This document shows, piece after piece, positions 4,919 to 13,301 of a DNA stretch of 16,306 bases. The translations under genes were made by a program, and so were the position numbers. The DNA is taken from positions 1 to 16,306 of the forward strand of contig WJKL01000007.1 of assembly GCA_014729145.1 (NCBI GenBank), read 5' to 3'. Positions within the stretch are counted from its first letter, which is position 1; every line of letters begins with the position of its first letter. The notes beneath the pieces are model-generated. The model saw only the letters and a program-made list of their open reading frames with translations. It made no database searches and was not told the DNA's origin. The DNA is from Candidatus Woesearchaeota archaeon (GTDB lineage: Archaea; Nanobdellota; Nanobdellia; Woesearchaeales; WJKL01).

Positions 4919-6070
4919 ATGCCAACAAAAGTAATTGAAGCGTCAAAAGCAGCTGCGATTGCAGCCAAACTCTGCAGACCAGAGATAATGGCTGTCTATC
5001 CCATCACCCCTCAAACTCATATCCCTGAATCAGTTGCTGATTTTGTCTATGACGGAGAGATGAATTGTGAGATGATAGATGTAGAGTCAGAACACTCTGC
5101 TTTGTCAGCCTGCATTGGAGCTCAGGCAGCAGGCTCAAGAACTTTCACAGCAACAGCTTCACAAGGCCTGGCCCTTATGCACGAAGTTCTTTTTGCAGCA
5201 TCTGGGATGAGGCTTCCTATTGTGATGGCCATAGCAAACAGAGCTCTCTCTGCTCCGATAAATATTTGGAATGATCACCAGGACTCTGTTTCAGCTCGTG
5301 ATTCTGGCTGGATGCAGTTCTATGTTGAATCTGCCCAGGAAGCTTTAGATACTATAATAATGGCATACAAGATAGCAGAGAACAAAAACATCTTAACTCC
5401 GGCAATGGTCTGCTTAGATGGATTCACGCTAACACATGTATTTGAACCGTGTCAGATTCCTGATCAAAAAGAGGTTGACTCTTTCCTTCCAAAATACAGG
5501 CCATTACATAGATTAGATCCTAAAAAACCTGTTTCAATGGGGCCTATAGGCTATCCTAATTCATATATGGACTTCAAAAAACAGCAGCAGAATTCTATGC
5601 AGGAAGCATTAAAAGAGATAAAAAAGGTCCAGACCCAGTTCAAAAAAAAGTTTAAAAGAACTTATGGGAACGGCCTGATAGAAGAATATAAGATAAAAGG
5701 AGCAGACTATGCTATAGTTGCTATGGGAACTGTCTGTTCAACCACAAAAGATATTGTTGATGAATTAAGAGAAAAAGGAAAGAAAGTGGGAGCCATCAAA
5801 ATTAAAACATTCAGACCTTTCCCTGAAAAAGATATCTTAGACGCAACCAAAAACCTGAAGGCTGTTGCTGTCCTTGACAGAAACATCTCTCTGGGTCAGG
5901 AAGGAGCATTATATTCAGAGATGAAAGCAGCCATGAAAAACTGCAAAACAAAAATACACAGCTTCATCATCGGTCTTGGAGGAAGAGACGTAACCCCGGA
6001 TATGATAAAAAAAATATTTTCCAAGATATCAAGAATAAAAAATCCTGTAAAAGAATGGGTATTAAAATAA
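4919..6070 (+). CDS. porA: Pyruvate:ferredoxin oxidoreductase, alpha subunit
   Basis: This 383-residue subunit contributes the pyrimidine-binding side of the thiamine diphosphate site and the transketolase-like C-terminal domain. Recognisable motifs are YPITPQT (27-33), then ESEHSALSACIGAQAAGSR and TATASQGLALMHEVLFAASG. RLPIVMAIANRALSAPINIW with NDHQDS and QFYVESAQEALD follows. The C-terminal domain shows VAMGTVCST, KTFRPFPE, the DRNISLGQEGA strand and FIIGLGGRDV. The whole pattern, including SAPINIWNDHQD, closely resembles archaeal pyruvate oxidoreductase alpha subunits as remembered from Pyrococcus, so pyruvate is the likely substrate, but substrate is not proven by sequence. The length is normal. 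It starts one base after the membrane-protein stop and ends one base before porB, with no clear Shine-Dalgarno sequence. Confidence 0.94.
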   Translation: MPTKVIEASKAAAIAAKLCRPEIMAVYPITPQTHIPESVADFVYDGEMNCEMIDVESEHSALSACIGAQAAGSRTFTATASQGLALMHEVLFAASGMRLPIVMAIANRALSAPINIWNDHQDSVSARDSGWMQFYVESAQEALDTIIMAYKIAENKNILTPAMVCLDGFTLTHVFEPCQIPDQKEVDSFLPKYRPLHRLDPKKPVSMGPIGYPNSYMDFKKQQQNSMQEALKEIKKVQTQFKKKFKRTYGNGLIEEYKIKGADYAIVAMGTVCSTTKDIVDELREKGKKVGAIKIKTFRPFPEKDILDATKNLKAVAVLDRNISLGQEGALYSEMKAAMKNCKTKIHSFIIGLGGRDVTPDMIKKIFSKISRIKNPVKEWVLK

Positions 6071-6071
6071 G

Positions 6072-7016
6072 ATGCCAAAAAAGAAAAAATCCAAAGATAA
6101 TGAAAAGAAAAAAGACCTAATAGCTGGACTTCCCAAAAAAGAACATATTTCTCAGGGGCATAGGGCCTGCGCTGGCTGTGCAAATATCTTAGCAGTTAGG
6201 CATGCATTAAAAGCAGCTGGAAAAGATGTTATTGTAGTTTCAGCAACAGGCTGCATGGAAGTTGTAACTTCTCCATATCCTCAGACAGCATGGAAAGTTC
6301 CCTGGATTCATGCTACTTTTGAAAATGCAGGAGCAGTTGCATCTGGTATCGCAGAATCACTAAAAAAGCAAAACAACAGCAAAACTAAAGTCCTGGCCAT
6401 CGCAGGAGATGGAGGAACATTTGACATAGGACTTCAGTCTTTGTCAGGAGCAGTTGAAAGAAACCATGATTTTACATATATCTGCTATGACAACGAAGCT
6501 TATATGAACACAGGAATACAAAGATCAGGCTCAACTCCAAAATATGCAGCAACCACAACTTCTCCTGCAGGAAAAAAGATCCATGGAAAGATAGAATTCA
6601 AGAAACATATGCCTATGATAATTGCTGCACATAATGAAAACGTATACGTAGCAACTGCAAACATGGCTTATCCTATGGATTATTATAAAAAAGTCAAGAA
6701 AGGATTGGAGCATAAAGGCCCTGCATACATACAGGTTTTGTGCACATGTGTCCCTGGGTGGAAAGTGCCTTCTAATATCTCAATTGACCTGCTAAAGCTG
6801 GCATACAATGCAAAGATAACTCCATTATATGAGATAGAGAATGGAAAGTTAAAATTTACAATGAAACCTGAAAAACCAATATCAGTCAACAGATATCTAA
6901 ATCTGCAGGGAAGATTCAAACACCTTAACAAAGCAGAGATAGCAGAGATCCAGGAACATGTTGATGAAGAATTTGAAAAACTGGAAAAGCTGGAAGAATC
7001 AGAAGTTAAGATTTAA
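6072..7016 (+). CDS. porB: Pyruvate:ferredoxin oxidoreductase, beta subunit
   Basis: This 314-residue subunit binds the diphosphate of thiamine diphosphate and the proximal [4Fe-4S] cluster. Cluster ligands are readable as Cys33 and Cys36 (HRACAGC), Cys61 (SATGC) and a late cysteine, Cys224 or Cys226, in LCTCVPGW. The thiamine-diphosphate motif is IAGDGGTFDIGLQSLSGA (110-127) followed by YDNEAYMNTGIQRSG. A basic extension of about 25 residues (MPKKKKSKDNEKKKD) precedes the family's usual beginning near GHRACAGC. The C-terminus is a charged helical tail. It is the last gene of the operon, and its stop overlaps the stop of the opposing peptidase-like gene by four bases, leaving no intergenic terminator. 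Confidence 0.95.
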   Translation: MPKKKKSKDNEKKKDLIAGLPKKEHISQGHRACAGCANILAVRHALKAAGKDVIVVSATGCMEVVTSPYPQTAWKVPWIHATFENAGAVASGIAESLKKQNNSKTKVLAIAGDGGTFDIGLQSLSGAVERNHDFTYICYDNEAYMNTGIQRSGSTPKYAATTTSPAGKKIHGKIEFKKHMPMIIAAHNENVYVATANMAYPMDYYKKVKKGLEHKGPAYIQVLCTCVPGWKVPSNISIDLLKLAYNAKITPLYEIENGKLKFTMKPEKPISVNRYLNLQGRFKHLNKAEIAEIQEHVDEEFEKLEKLEESEVKI

Positions 7017-7642
7017 CGTTTACTAAAAACAATCACAACATCATTGTCTGTTCCTTTTGAGTTCCATGCATCAATAAACTTTTTCTTGTTAATCTTTTTA
7101 TTTGCTTCGGGATCTTTTGGACCAGATTCATGGTAATAGGTATTTGAAGAATCAAAACCAGTCACAACAACAAAATGTCCGTTGTATCCTTTTTTGCCGC
7201 TAAGCTTGGAATAATCAATAAGCATCATAGGAACAGCTCCTTTCTCTATAAGATCTTCAATCTCTTTAAACTTTAATTTCTTCTTTTCAAAAATATCATA
7301 TTCAAGTAATTTTTTGATTGAGTCTAATACAACAGGCACATCCATAAACTTCAAAATTCTATCAGCTTCCTTCCCCATTGTCTTTCTTACATATCCTTCT
7401 CCTTCAAGCATATCCTTCAAATCTACAGAAGAATAATATCTTACATCCAATCCCAGATCATAAAGAACAGAGACAACCTGTGATGTCCAGGTCCACTTTT
7501 CCTTTTTTCTTTTGGTTAATTTGTCTAATTCTTCCAAAGAATAGTCTTTGTCAAGAAAATGTTTCAAAACAATCTTCATAGCAACCTGCATACACTGGTT
7601 GCCGTCTTTATCATTCTTGTAAAATGGGATATCTAATATCAT
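7013..7642 (-). CDS. C39-like (papain-fold) cysteine peptidase family protein
   Basis: This protein of 209 residues (counting from the ATG at 7642) resembles peptidase C39-like/papain-fold proteins. The opening ILDIPFYKNDKDGNQCMQVA has the Gln-Cys pair that forms the oxyanion hole and nucleophile. A late GYNGHFVVVTGFD supplies the catalytic His, and the following YYHESGPKDP strand could supply the Asp/Asn. These three elements are in the expected order and spacing for the family. There is no signal peptide and no transporter domain, so it is probably cytosolic and not part of a bacteriocin exporter. Another possible start is a TTG nine bases upstream that overlaps pyrH; the ATG one base after the pyrH stop is preferred. 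Its substrate is unknown. It is last in the secF-secD-pyrH run. Confidence 0.75.
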   Translation of the reverse strand: MILDIPFYKNDKDGNQCMQVAMKIVLKHFLDKDYSLEELDKLTKRKKEKWTWTSQVVSVLYDLGLDVRYYSSVDLKDMLEGEGYVRKTMGKEADRILKFMDVPVVLDSIKKLLEYDIFEKKKLKFKEIEDLIEKGAVPMMLIDYSKLSGKKGYNGHFVVVTGFDSSNTYYHESGPKDPEANKKINKKKFIDAWNSKGTDNDVVIVFSKR

Positions 7643-7643
7643 C

Positions 7644-8318
7644 CTATTCAACTACAGAACCTTTAAACTTCTTGCCATCTAAATAATTCCTTAAATTTGA
7701 AATACTCTTTCCTAAGATAACCAGCTTCAGCCCTAGCTTGGCAGCTTCTTTTGTTGCTTTCGGATCAAAAGGAACATTCATCCCTGGTTTCCATTTATCT
7801 CCAACAATCTTCTTAAAACTTTTCCAGTCAATATTCTCTATCTTCTTAGCAGACTTATACTTTCTGGGATCTTTATCATAAAGCCAATCAATATTGCTCA
7901 TATTTATCACTGTCTCCGCCCCAACATTCTTAGCAAGTAAAACAGCATCATAATCAGTACTGCATCCAGGCCTCCATCCTGCTCCCACTAATAATTTATC
8001 AAACTTCACTTTCTTTCTTGGATCCCTGACAATCTTGCTGTTGGCAACATCTTCAAATATAGTTCTGACAAGATGAGCATTCAGTCTTGTTGCATGAATC
8101 CCTAACCAATCTTTATCTTCATCTTTTATATGGAATGCTTTGTCAGCAGCGGAAATATATCTTCTTGCAGTCTTCCCACCGCCAGTTATTATCGCAAACT
8201 TATATTTTCTAAGATAACTTTTGATAAGTTTTCTAAAATCTCTTAAGAATTTATAGTCTATTTTGTCAGGAACGATCAAACTCCCTCCCAAAGAAATAAT
8301 TATTGTTTTTTTCTTCAT
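7644..8318 (-). CDS. pyrH: UMP kinase (archaeal PyrH, amino-acid kinase fold)
   Basis: This enzyme phosphorylates UMP to UDP with ATP, the step leading to UTP and then CTP. The 224 residues match the usual archaeal length. The N-terminal IISLGGSLIVP contains the phosphate-binding glycines, and TGGGKTARRYI (45-55) is the conserved second loop. IHATRLNAHL resembles the archaeal family's ITRANA segment. STDYDAVLLAK (120-130) marks the UMP/ATP region and INMSNIDWLYDKDPRK the base-binding strand. NVPFDPKATKEAAKLGLKLVI and a closing ILGK complete the fold. It lies 16 bases after secD, and its stop almost abuts the peptidase-like gene. CTP synthase, the enzyme two steps later, is encoded just upstream of secF on the same strand. 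No clear ribosome-binding site is visible. Confidence 0.92.
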   Translation of the reverse strand: MKKKTIIISLGGSLIVPDKIDYKFLRDFRKLIKSYLRKYKFAIITGGGKTARRYISAADKAFHIKDEDKDWLGIHATRLNAHLVRTIFEDVANSKIVRDPRKKVKFDKLLVGAGWRPGCSTDYDAVLLAKNVGAETVINMSNIDWLYDKDPRKYKSAKKIENIDWKSFKKIVGDKWKPGMNVPFDPKATKEAAKLGLKLVILGKSISNLRNYLDGKKFKGSVVE

Positions 8319-8334
8319 AAAAGATAGAATTAAC

Positions 8335-9912
8335 TTACTCTTTTAATAATATTTCGATTACAGCAGCATAAGCAGGACGTGCGATAAAAACTCCCATCGA
8401 AACACCAATTATAGTAGTCAATGCAAATCCTTTCAACAATCCTGCTCCAGCAAACCACAAAGGCAGCATCGCTACTAATGTAGTCAGATAAGCAGCTATG
8501 ATTATGAAAAACGCCCCTTTTATCCTTTTCTTCCAGTCATATATCTCTGTCTCTCTTTCTCCCCTCAAAACCTCATCTGTTATAACTATAATATGGTCTA
8601 CTCCAGTACCTACTGCTATGATTATACCTGCAATAGCAGCCAGGTCAAGGTTCCATCCTATAAGTGCAGCAACACCCAGTATTAAAGTAACTTCAATAAC
8701 AGAGGTAAACAGCATAGGAACTGCAACTGAAAGTTTTCTGTATCTGATAAATACGACTAAAGCGACAGCCAGTATAGCCATCATACCTATAAACAAAGCA
8801 TTCTTTACAAACTCCTCTCCAAACATTGGACTGATAGCATCAGTCTTTACAATCTCTAATTTTACAGGAAGGCTTCCTGTGATAAGTATTGTCTGAAGTC
8901 TTTTCATATTCTCCAAAGAATTATAAACAGCCTCCTGCTGTGTTGCTCCTGCTCCTGATCCGCTTATCTGGATATCTGTAACAGCTCTTCCTTTAAGGTC
9001 CTCTCCGATATTTAGTTCATCTACTTTAGAATTGTCCAGATAAAGCTCCAGCTTTTGGTTCAGATAACTTCCGCCTTCTTCCCCAGTTATCACTTCTAAA
9101 TCTTTTGTCAGTTCAGCCTGTCTTTCAGCTGCATCCGGACTTAAAGATATTGCAAACCTGAACCTGCATGCCCACTGGCCTTCACTTACCTGGCCGCATC
9201 CATGGACAGGATCTATTCCAGAGCAGTCAGCGCTTCTGCATACATAAGTTACATCTTCTCCACCTTTAAACACGGTTTCATTTCCTACTGTGGCTTCGAA
9301 CTTTCCCTGCTTTGCTATCAGTTCTTTTACTTCCTCTTCCTTTGCACCTGCAATCTCAACAAGAACATACTGGTTTCCGCTTAGATCTCCTGATTCTCTT
9401 ACAATAACATCGCTCAAACCATAAATATTCAAACGATATTTCATATTTGCTATCAAAATATCCATAGATTCTGATTCAAGCTCTTCTTCAGGCTGCAGTA
9501 AAACTCTTGTTCCCCCCTGCAGATCCAATCCTTTTCTTATATTTGTCTGGGGTGCGTCATAAACACTAAGCCCTAATGATTGATTTGATCTGGTCACTAA
9601 TTTATACAGATCTTTATTTGTCTTGACATGGACTGTCCTGTTTGCTTCCAAAGTTCTTTCAAAATTATAATAATCTTCAATATTTTCTATTGGTTTGTTG
9701 TTTATTGACAATATAACTTCTCTGCTCATAGGAGAGGCAGTAGGCTTTGGGCTTTCAATCCCTGCTTCAGAAGCTGAAGAATTCAAAGCTATATTCCTGA
9801 TTGCAACCCCGTCTGCAAAGGGATTTGGATGGATTGCGACCAAAGCCAGGATCACAGCTACCAAAGCGATAATCACTCTGAAATTCTTGAATATCTTCTT
9901 AACTTTCCTCAT
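8335..9912 (-). CDS. secD: Protein-export membrane protein SecD with PDZ-like domain
   Basis: SecD works with SecF next to the Sec translocon, using the ion gradient to help pull proteins to the outside. The 525-residue protein has a first membrane helix at 11-27, the family motif KGLDLQGGTRV at 127-136, and a large external domain to about 370. Five further helices lie at roughly 372-389, 396-418, 423-447, 466-490 and 492-517. The fourth contains AGIIIAVGTGVDHIIVITDE with the conserved Asp439. Two extra features stand out. Residues about 34-100 read like a PDZ domain (GVAIRNIALNSSASEAGIE, then REVILSINNKPIENIEDYY). Four cysteines (225, 230, 239, 249) cluster in an insertion in the external domain. 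The ATG has an AGAGG site seven bases upstream and overlaps secF by 14 bases. Confidence 0.95.
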   Translation of the reverse strand: MRKVKKIFKNFRVIIALVAVILALVAIHPNPFADGVAIRNIALNSSASEAGIESPKPTASPMSREVILSINNKPIENIEDYYNFERTLEANRTVHVKTNKDLYKLVTRSNQSLGLSVYDAPQTNIRKGLDLQGGTRVLLQPEEELESESMDILIANMKYRLNIYGLSDVIVRESGDLSGNQYVLVEIAGAKEEEVKELIAKQGKFEATVGNETVFKGGEDVTYVCRSADCSGIDPVHGCGQVSEGQWACRFRFAISLSPDAAERQAELTKDLEVITGEEGGSYLNQKLELYLDNSKVDELNIGEDLKGRAVTDIQISGSGAGATQQEAVYNSLENMKRLQTILITGSLPVKLEIVKTDAISPMFGEEFVKNALFIGMMAILAVALVVFIRYRKLSVAVPMLFTSVIEVTLILGVAALIGWNLDLAAIAGIIIAVGTGVDHIIVITDEVLRGERETEIYDWKKRIKGAFFIIIAAYLTTLVAMLPLWFAGAGLLKGFALTTIIGVSMGVFIARPAYAAVIEILLKE

Positions 9913-10804
9913 ATTTATTCCTCTTCCTTTTTACATACCATCTTAATATTCCTGCATTCTGTATCCATGTGTTGATCAGGTCAACAAAAAGACCGATAAG
10001 CAGGATAGTCATTATCTGCTTTAGAACTTCAGATTGTGAAAATATAAGAGCGACAAAAATAGCTACAATAGTGGTGATACTCATTGTGAATCCAGTTTTC
10101 ATCGCCTTGAAAACCCTGTCCAATACTTCTCCGCCTTTTCTCTTCAACACTCTTGTGCTCAAAAGGATGTCAGTATCTACACTATAACCTATAAGCATAA
10201 GGAATGCTGCGATTCCTGCAGTGCTTAATTTAATCCCCATCACATTTACTATAGCAAGGGTGACTATAATATCAGAAAAAGCAGACAATATAACTGCGAT
10301 GCTTGGAACAGGTATCCTGAAATATATAAAAACAACTATGCCCATAAAAACAAAAGCCAATATCAATGCCCTGAAAGTCTCCCTAAAAAAACTTGCTCCC
10401 AGGCTGCTTCCCATGACCTCTATGCTGTATTCTTCTCTTTCTACTTCCAGCTTTTCCTCCAACAGACTGACAAGCGAATCTGCTCCTACATCAGAAGCCT
10501 CTATGATAACCCCTATCTGCTCTCCTGTTTTAGATATCTTCCTTACAGAAATATCAGCGCTTGGAAAATTATCATTCAGATAACCTTCCAGTTCGATTAT
10601 GTCTGCATCAGTCTCAATAGTCACAGTCAGCCCCCCTTTAAGGCTAACTCCTTTGTTAAGAAAATCTCCTGTATTGGCTGTCTGAAAACCTATCTGTAAT
10701 AAAGCCAATAACAGCAATAAAGCAGGGATGATCAGCAGTTTCTTATACTGCTTTCTATAAATTTTCTTCAAGAAATTTTCTTTTTTTTGTTCTTCCTCTT
10801 CCAC
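9899..10804 (-). CDS. secF: Protein-export membrane protein SecF
   Basis: SecF is the partner of SecD in the accessory complex of the Sec translocon. The 301 residues begin with a charged cytoplasmic stretch and a helix at about 22-40. The signature GVSLKGGLTV is at 52-61, and a small external domain extends to about 140. Five further helices follow, including FLMLIGYSVDTDILLSTRVLK with Asp210 and Asp212 in the family's proton-pathway segment. The start is a GTG at 10804-10802, directly after an in-frame TAA. A GGGGAT ribosome-binding sequence lies four bases before it, and no other start occurs until far into the protein. secF precedes secD, as in other archaea. An A/T-rich TATA-like box lies at 10833-10845. 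Confidence 0.94.
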   Translation of the reverse strand: MEEEEQKKENFLKKIYRKQYKKLLIIPALLLLLALLQIGFQTANTGDFLNKGVSLKGGLTVTIETDADIIELEGYLNDNFPSADISVRKISKTGEQIGVIIEASDVGADSLVSLLEEKLEVEREEYSIEVMGSSLGASFFRETFRALILAFVFMGIVVFIYFRIPVPSIAVILSAFSDIIVTLAIVNVMGIKLSTAGIAAFLMLIGYSVDTDILLSTRVLKRKGGEVLDRVFKAMKTGFTMSITTIVAIFVALIFSQSEVLKQIMTILLIGLFVDLINTWIQNAGILRWYVKRKRNKYEES

Positions 10805-10832
10805 TTAGATCCCCTTTAACTAAAAAAACATT

Positions 10833-10845
10833 ATTTTATTTAAAA
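10833..10845 (-). promoter_or_regulatory. TATA-like box of the secF-secD-pyrH-peptidase operon
   Basis: The minus strand reads TTTTAAATAAAAT here. Transcription would begin near 10813, giving a very short leader that just includes the GGGGAT ribosome-binding sequence before the GTG start of secF. A run of seven T residues on the minus strand at 10829-10823, just downstream of pyrG, could serve as the pyrG terminator. Confidence 0.45.
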
Positions 10846-10854
10846 GTCTTTTGA

Positions 10855-12558
10855 TTATTTAAGAATTGATTTGATAAACCCGTCAAACATAGGCTCAGGC
10901 TTCAAAGGCCTTGAATTGAATTCAGGATGGGCCTGTGTTGCCATAAAAAATCTCTTGTTTGGAATCTCCAAAATCTGCATTATGTTGTACTTTGGAGCTT
11001 TTCCTGAAAATACCATCCCGTTCTTCTCCAAAAGTTCAATATATTTTGGATTGACCTCATATCTGTGTCTGAATCTCAGTCTTATAGCATCCTGGCCATA
11101 TAGCCTATAAGCCTTAGTTCCTTCTTTGATCTTAACATCTTGTCCTCCAAGTCTCATATTTCCCCCCAAGCCTTCTATCTTCTTCTGCTCAGGAAGTATA
11201 TCGATAACAGGGTAGCCTGTATCTGGCTCCAGTTCAGTTGAATTTGCATCCATCATACCGCATACATTCCTCATAAACTCTATAACAGCCATCTGCATCC
11301 CATAACACAACCCTAAGAAAGGAAGGTTGTTCTCTCTTGCAAACTTTACACATGCTATCTTCCCTTCCGCACCTCTTTTTCCAAAACCGCCTGGGATTAT
11401 CAGCCCGTGTACATCTCTCATAGCCTCTTCCACATCAATCTCTTTGTCTTCTATCTTAGTGGTCTCTATATATTTGATATTGACCCTGGCGTCATTAAAT
11501 GTAGCAGCATGCTCTAAAGCCTTTAATATAGAAGCATAAGAGTCATTCAATCCAGTATATTTTCCTGCAATTGCTATATTTATCTTCTTTTGCGTTGACT
11601 TGTACTGTTCTACAAACTCTGTCCATTGAAGCAGCTGCTTTCTCTGCTTAAATCTGCTGAACAGCCTGTGCAAATTCAGAAGTTTCATCACTTTCTCATC
11701 AACTTTCAGTTCTTTAATCAGCAAAGGAGCCTCATAAACTGTAGATGTATTTGGAAGCCCTATAACATTCTTTAAAGACACATTTGAATATACGCTTATC
11801 TTCTCTCTTATGCTGTCGCTTACTTGATTCTCAGCTCTACATATCATAAAATCAGGCTGTATCCCAAGCCCTCTCAATCTCTCAAGACCAAGCTGGGATG
11901 GCTTGCTTTTCTGCTCTCCAAGACTGGAAGGCTCAATTATATAGCAGAGATTGATAAAACATACATTGTCTTTTCCTTCTTCATATATCAACTGTCTCAT
12001 CGCCTCTATCACATAGGCGTTTTCAAAATCACCTATTGTACCGCCTATCTCGACCAGAACAACATCTGCTTTCTGTTTTATCGCCAGTTTCCTCAATATG
12101 CCTTTTATTTCTCCTGTTACATGAGGGATAAATTGAACATCTCTTCCAAGATAATTCCCTGCCCTTTCCCTTTTCAATATCCTGTTGAATATTATGCCCG
12201 CAGTAAGATAATTTTCCCTGCATAGATCCTTGTCCAAAAATCTTTCATAGCTTCCCAAATCCATATCACATTCCATCCCGTCATCCAGCACAAACACCTC
12301 TCCATGCCTGAAAGGGTTCAATGTTCCTGCATCCTGGTTAAGATACCCGTCTATCTTTATCGGACTTACTTTCAGGCCGGCATACTGCAGAAGCTTTGCC
12401 AAAGAAGAAGCAAATATGCCTTTTCCAACTCCGCTCATCACACTTCCTGCTACGATTATATATTTGGTCTTGCCTATATTATATTCTCCAGGAAAAGGAG
12501 TATAGAATTCATCACTTGAACTGTCTGAAACTGATTTAAGAATGTCTTTTCCGCCCAT
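10855..12558 (-). CDS. pyrG: CTP synthase, divergent archaeal form with N-terminal extension
   Basis: The enzyme makes CTP from UTP, ATP and glutamine. The 567-residue protein has an amidoligase domain followed by a class I glutamine amidotransferase domain starting near residue 325. In the first domain the P-loop SVMSGVGKGIFASS (39-52), KIDGYLNQDAGTLNPF (68-83), HGEVFVLDDG (85-94), the metal-binding EIGGTIGDFE (170-179) and KSKPSQ (218-223) are readable. The amidotransferase nucleophile is Cys418 in GLCYGMQ, with His544 and Glu546 in QAHPEFNSRP. Several normally invariant spots differ: the usual KIDPY is KIDGY, LGHYERF is LGSYERF, and GDIES is GDFEN. About 30 residues precede the usual family start; the promoter spacing supports this extended start. 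Catalytic residues are intact, so it is probably active. Confidence 0.95.
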   Translation of the reverse strand: MGGKDILKSVSDSSSDEFYTPFPGEYNIGKTKYIIVAGSVMSGVGKGIFASSLAKLLQYAGLKVSPIKIDGYLNQDAGTLNPFRHGEVFVLDDGMECDMDLGSYERFLDKDLCRENYLTAGIIFNRILKRERAGNYLGRDVQFIPHVTGEIKGILRKLAIKQKADVVLVEIGGTIGDFENAYVIEAMRQLIYEEGKDNVCFINLCYIIEPSSLGEQKSKPSQLGLERLRGLGIQPDFMICRAENQVSDSIREKISVYSNVSLKNVIGLPNTSTVYEAPLLIKELKVDEKVMKLLNLHRLFSRFKQRKQLLQWTEFVEQYKSTQKKINIAIAGKYTGLNDSYASILKALEHAATFNDARVNIKYIETTKIEDKEIDVEEAMRDVHGLIIPGGFGKRGAEGKIACVKFARENNLPFLGLCYGMQMAVIEFMRNVCGMMDANSTELEPDTGYPVIDILPEQKKIEGLGGNMRLGGQDVKIKEGTKAYRLYGQDAIRLRFRHRYEVNPKYIELLEKNGMVFSGKAPKYNIMQILEIPNKRFFMATQAHPEFNSRPLKPEPMFDGFIKSILK

Positions 12559-12579
12559 TCTTACAAAAAAAACACAAAT

Positions 12580-12590
12580 CTATAAAAATA
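12580..12590 (-). promoter_or_regulatory. TATA-like box of pyrG
   Basis: The minus strand reads TATTTTTATAG, centred 27 bases before the pyrG ATG at 12558. It predicts a leaderless message starting at the long form of CTP synthase; no Shine-Dalgarno sequence precedes that ATG. Confidence 0.55.
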
Positions 12591-12623
12591 TTGTTATGAA
12601 CAAAAATATATAAAAAAAACAAA

Positions 12624-12634
12624 GTTTTTAAAAG
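12624..12634 (+). promoter_or_regulatory. TATA-like box of the rhomboid gene
   Basis: GTTTTTAAAAG is centred about 26 bases before the rhomboid ATG at 12655 and predicts a leaderless transcript. A second AT-rich candidate, TATATAAAAA starting at 12607, lies too far upstream unless the message has a leader of roughly 20 bases. Confidence 0.45.
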
Positions 12635-12654
12635 ACATAATACAAACCTAAAAC

Positions 12655-13296
12655 ATGAGAATAGGAAAATACAGGATAAACAATGCAGTTCTTCCTCTTG
12701 TTGTAATTAATGTAGTTGTTTTTCTGCTCCAGATAATAATTGGAAATGGTTTTACTGAAATGTTTATGCTTATTTCAAGTGATATATTCACAAGACCTTG
12801 GATCTTGCTGACATCCATGTTTCTTCACGGCGGACCTTTTCACCTGTTCTTTAATATGTATGTTCTATTTATGTTCGGTACATTATTAGAAAACAGGATA
12901 AGAACAGGTAAATTTCTTGCACTTTATTTCCTGTCAGGGATTTTTGCTTCTTTTGTTGCAAGTTTCTTTTATTCAAGAGCACTGGGTGCAAGCGGTGCTA
13001 TATTCGGGATACTTGGAGCAATAGTGATTCTTATCCCTAACTTAAAAGTTATGCCTTTATTTATACCTGTACCTATGGATTTATGGAAAGCATTGCTGAT
13101 ATTTACTATTCTGGATATATTCTTTTTTTCAAACATAGCAGTGATGGCCCATATAGCAGGAGGTGTCTTTGGGGTACTTTTTGGATTGTATTTTCAAAAG
13201 AAACAAAAAGTCAGAATTTACAAAAAACCGCATTCTCCTGGAACACACATGACTTCAGAAGACATAGAAGATTATCTAAGAAGAGGAAGAATATAA
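12655..13296 (+). CDS. Rhomboid family intramembrane serine protease
   Basis: Rhomboids cleave membrane proteins within or next to their transmembrane segments. This 213-residue protein has about six membrane helices with the family's catalytic elements in order. The HGGPFHLFFNM segment (58-68) carries the oxyanion-site His63 and Asn67. GASGAIFG (111-118) carries the nucleophile Ser113. AHIAGGVFG (165-173) carries the catalytic His166. The C-terminal 30 residues are a basic cytoplasmic tail with no added domain (for example no zinc finger). It is a single-gene transcript between divergent pyrG and the convergent DsbD-like gene, five bases from the latter. The substrate is unknown; external domains anchored by single helices, such as the proteins near the right edge of the window, are plausible types of client only in general terms. 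Confidence 0.93.
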   Translation: MRIGKYRINNAVLPLVVINVVVFLLQIIIGNGFTEMFMLISSDIFTRPWILLTSMFLHGGPFHLFFNMYVLFMFGTLLENRIRTGKFLALYFLSGIFASFVASFFYSRALGASGAIFGILGAIVILIPNLKVMPLFIPVPMDLWKALLIFTILDIFFFSNIAVMAHIAGGVFGVLFGLYFQKKQKVRIYKKPHSPGTHMTSEDIEDYLRRGRI

Positions 13297-13301
13297 TCGG
13301 T

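Noticed and set aside
7643..7651. TTG start for the C39-like protein
   Set aside because: An ATG three codons later follows the pyrH stop by one base and needs no rare start codon; the TTG remains possible but less likely.
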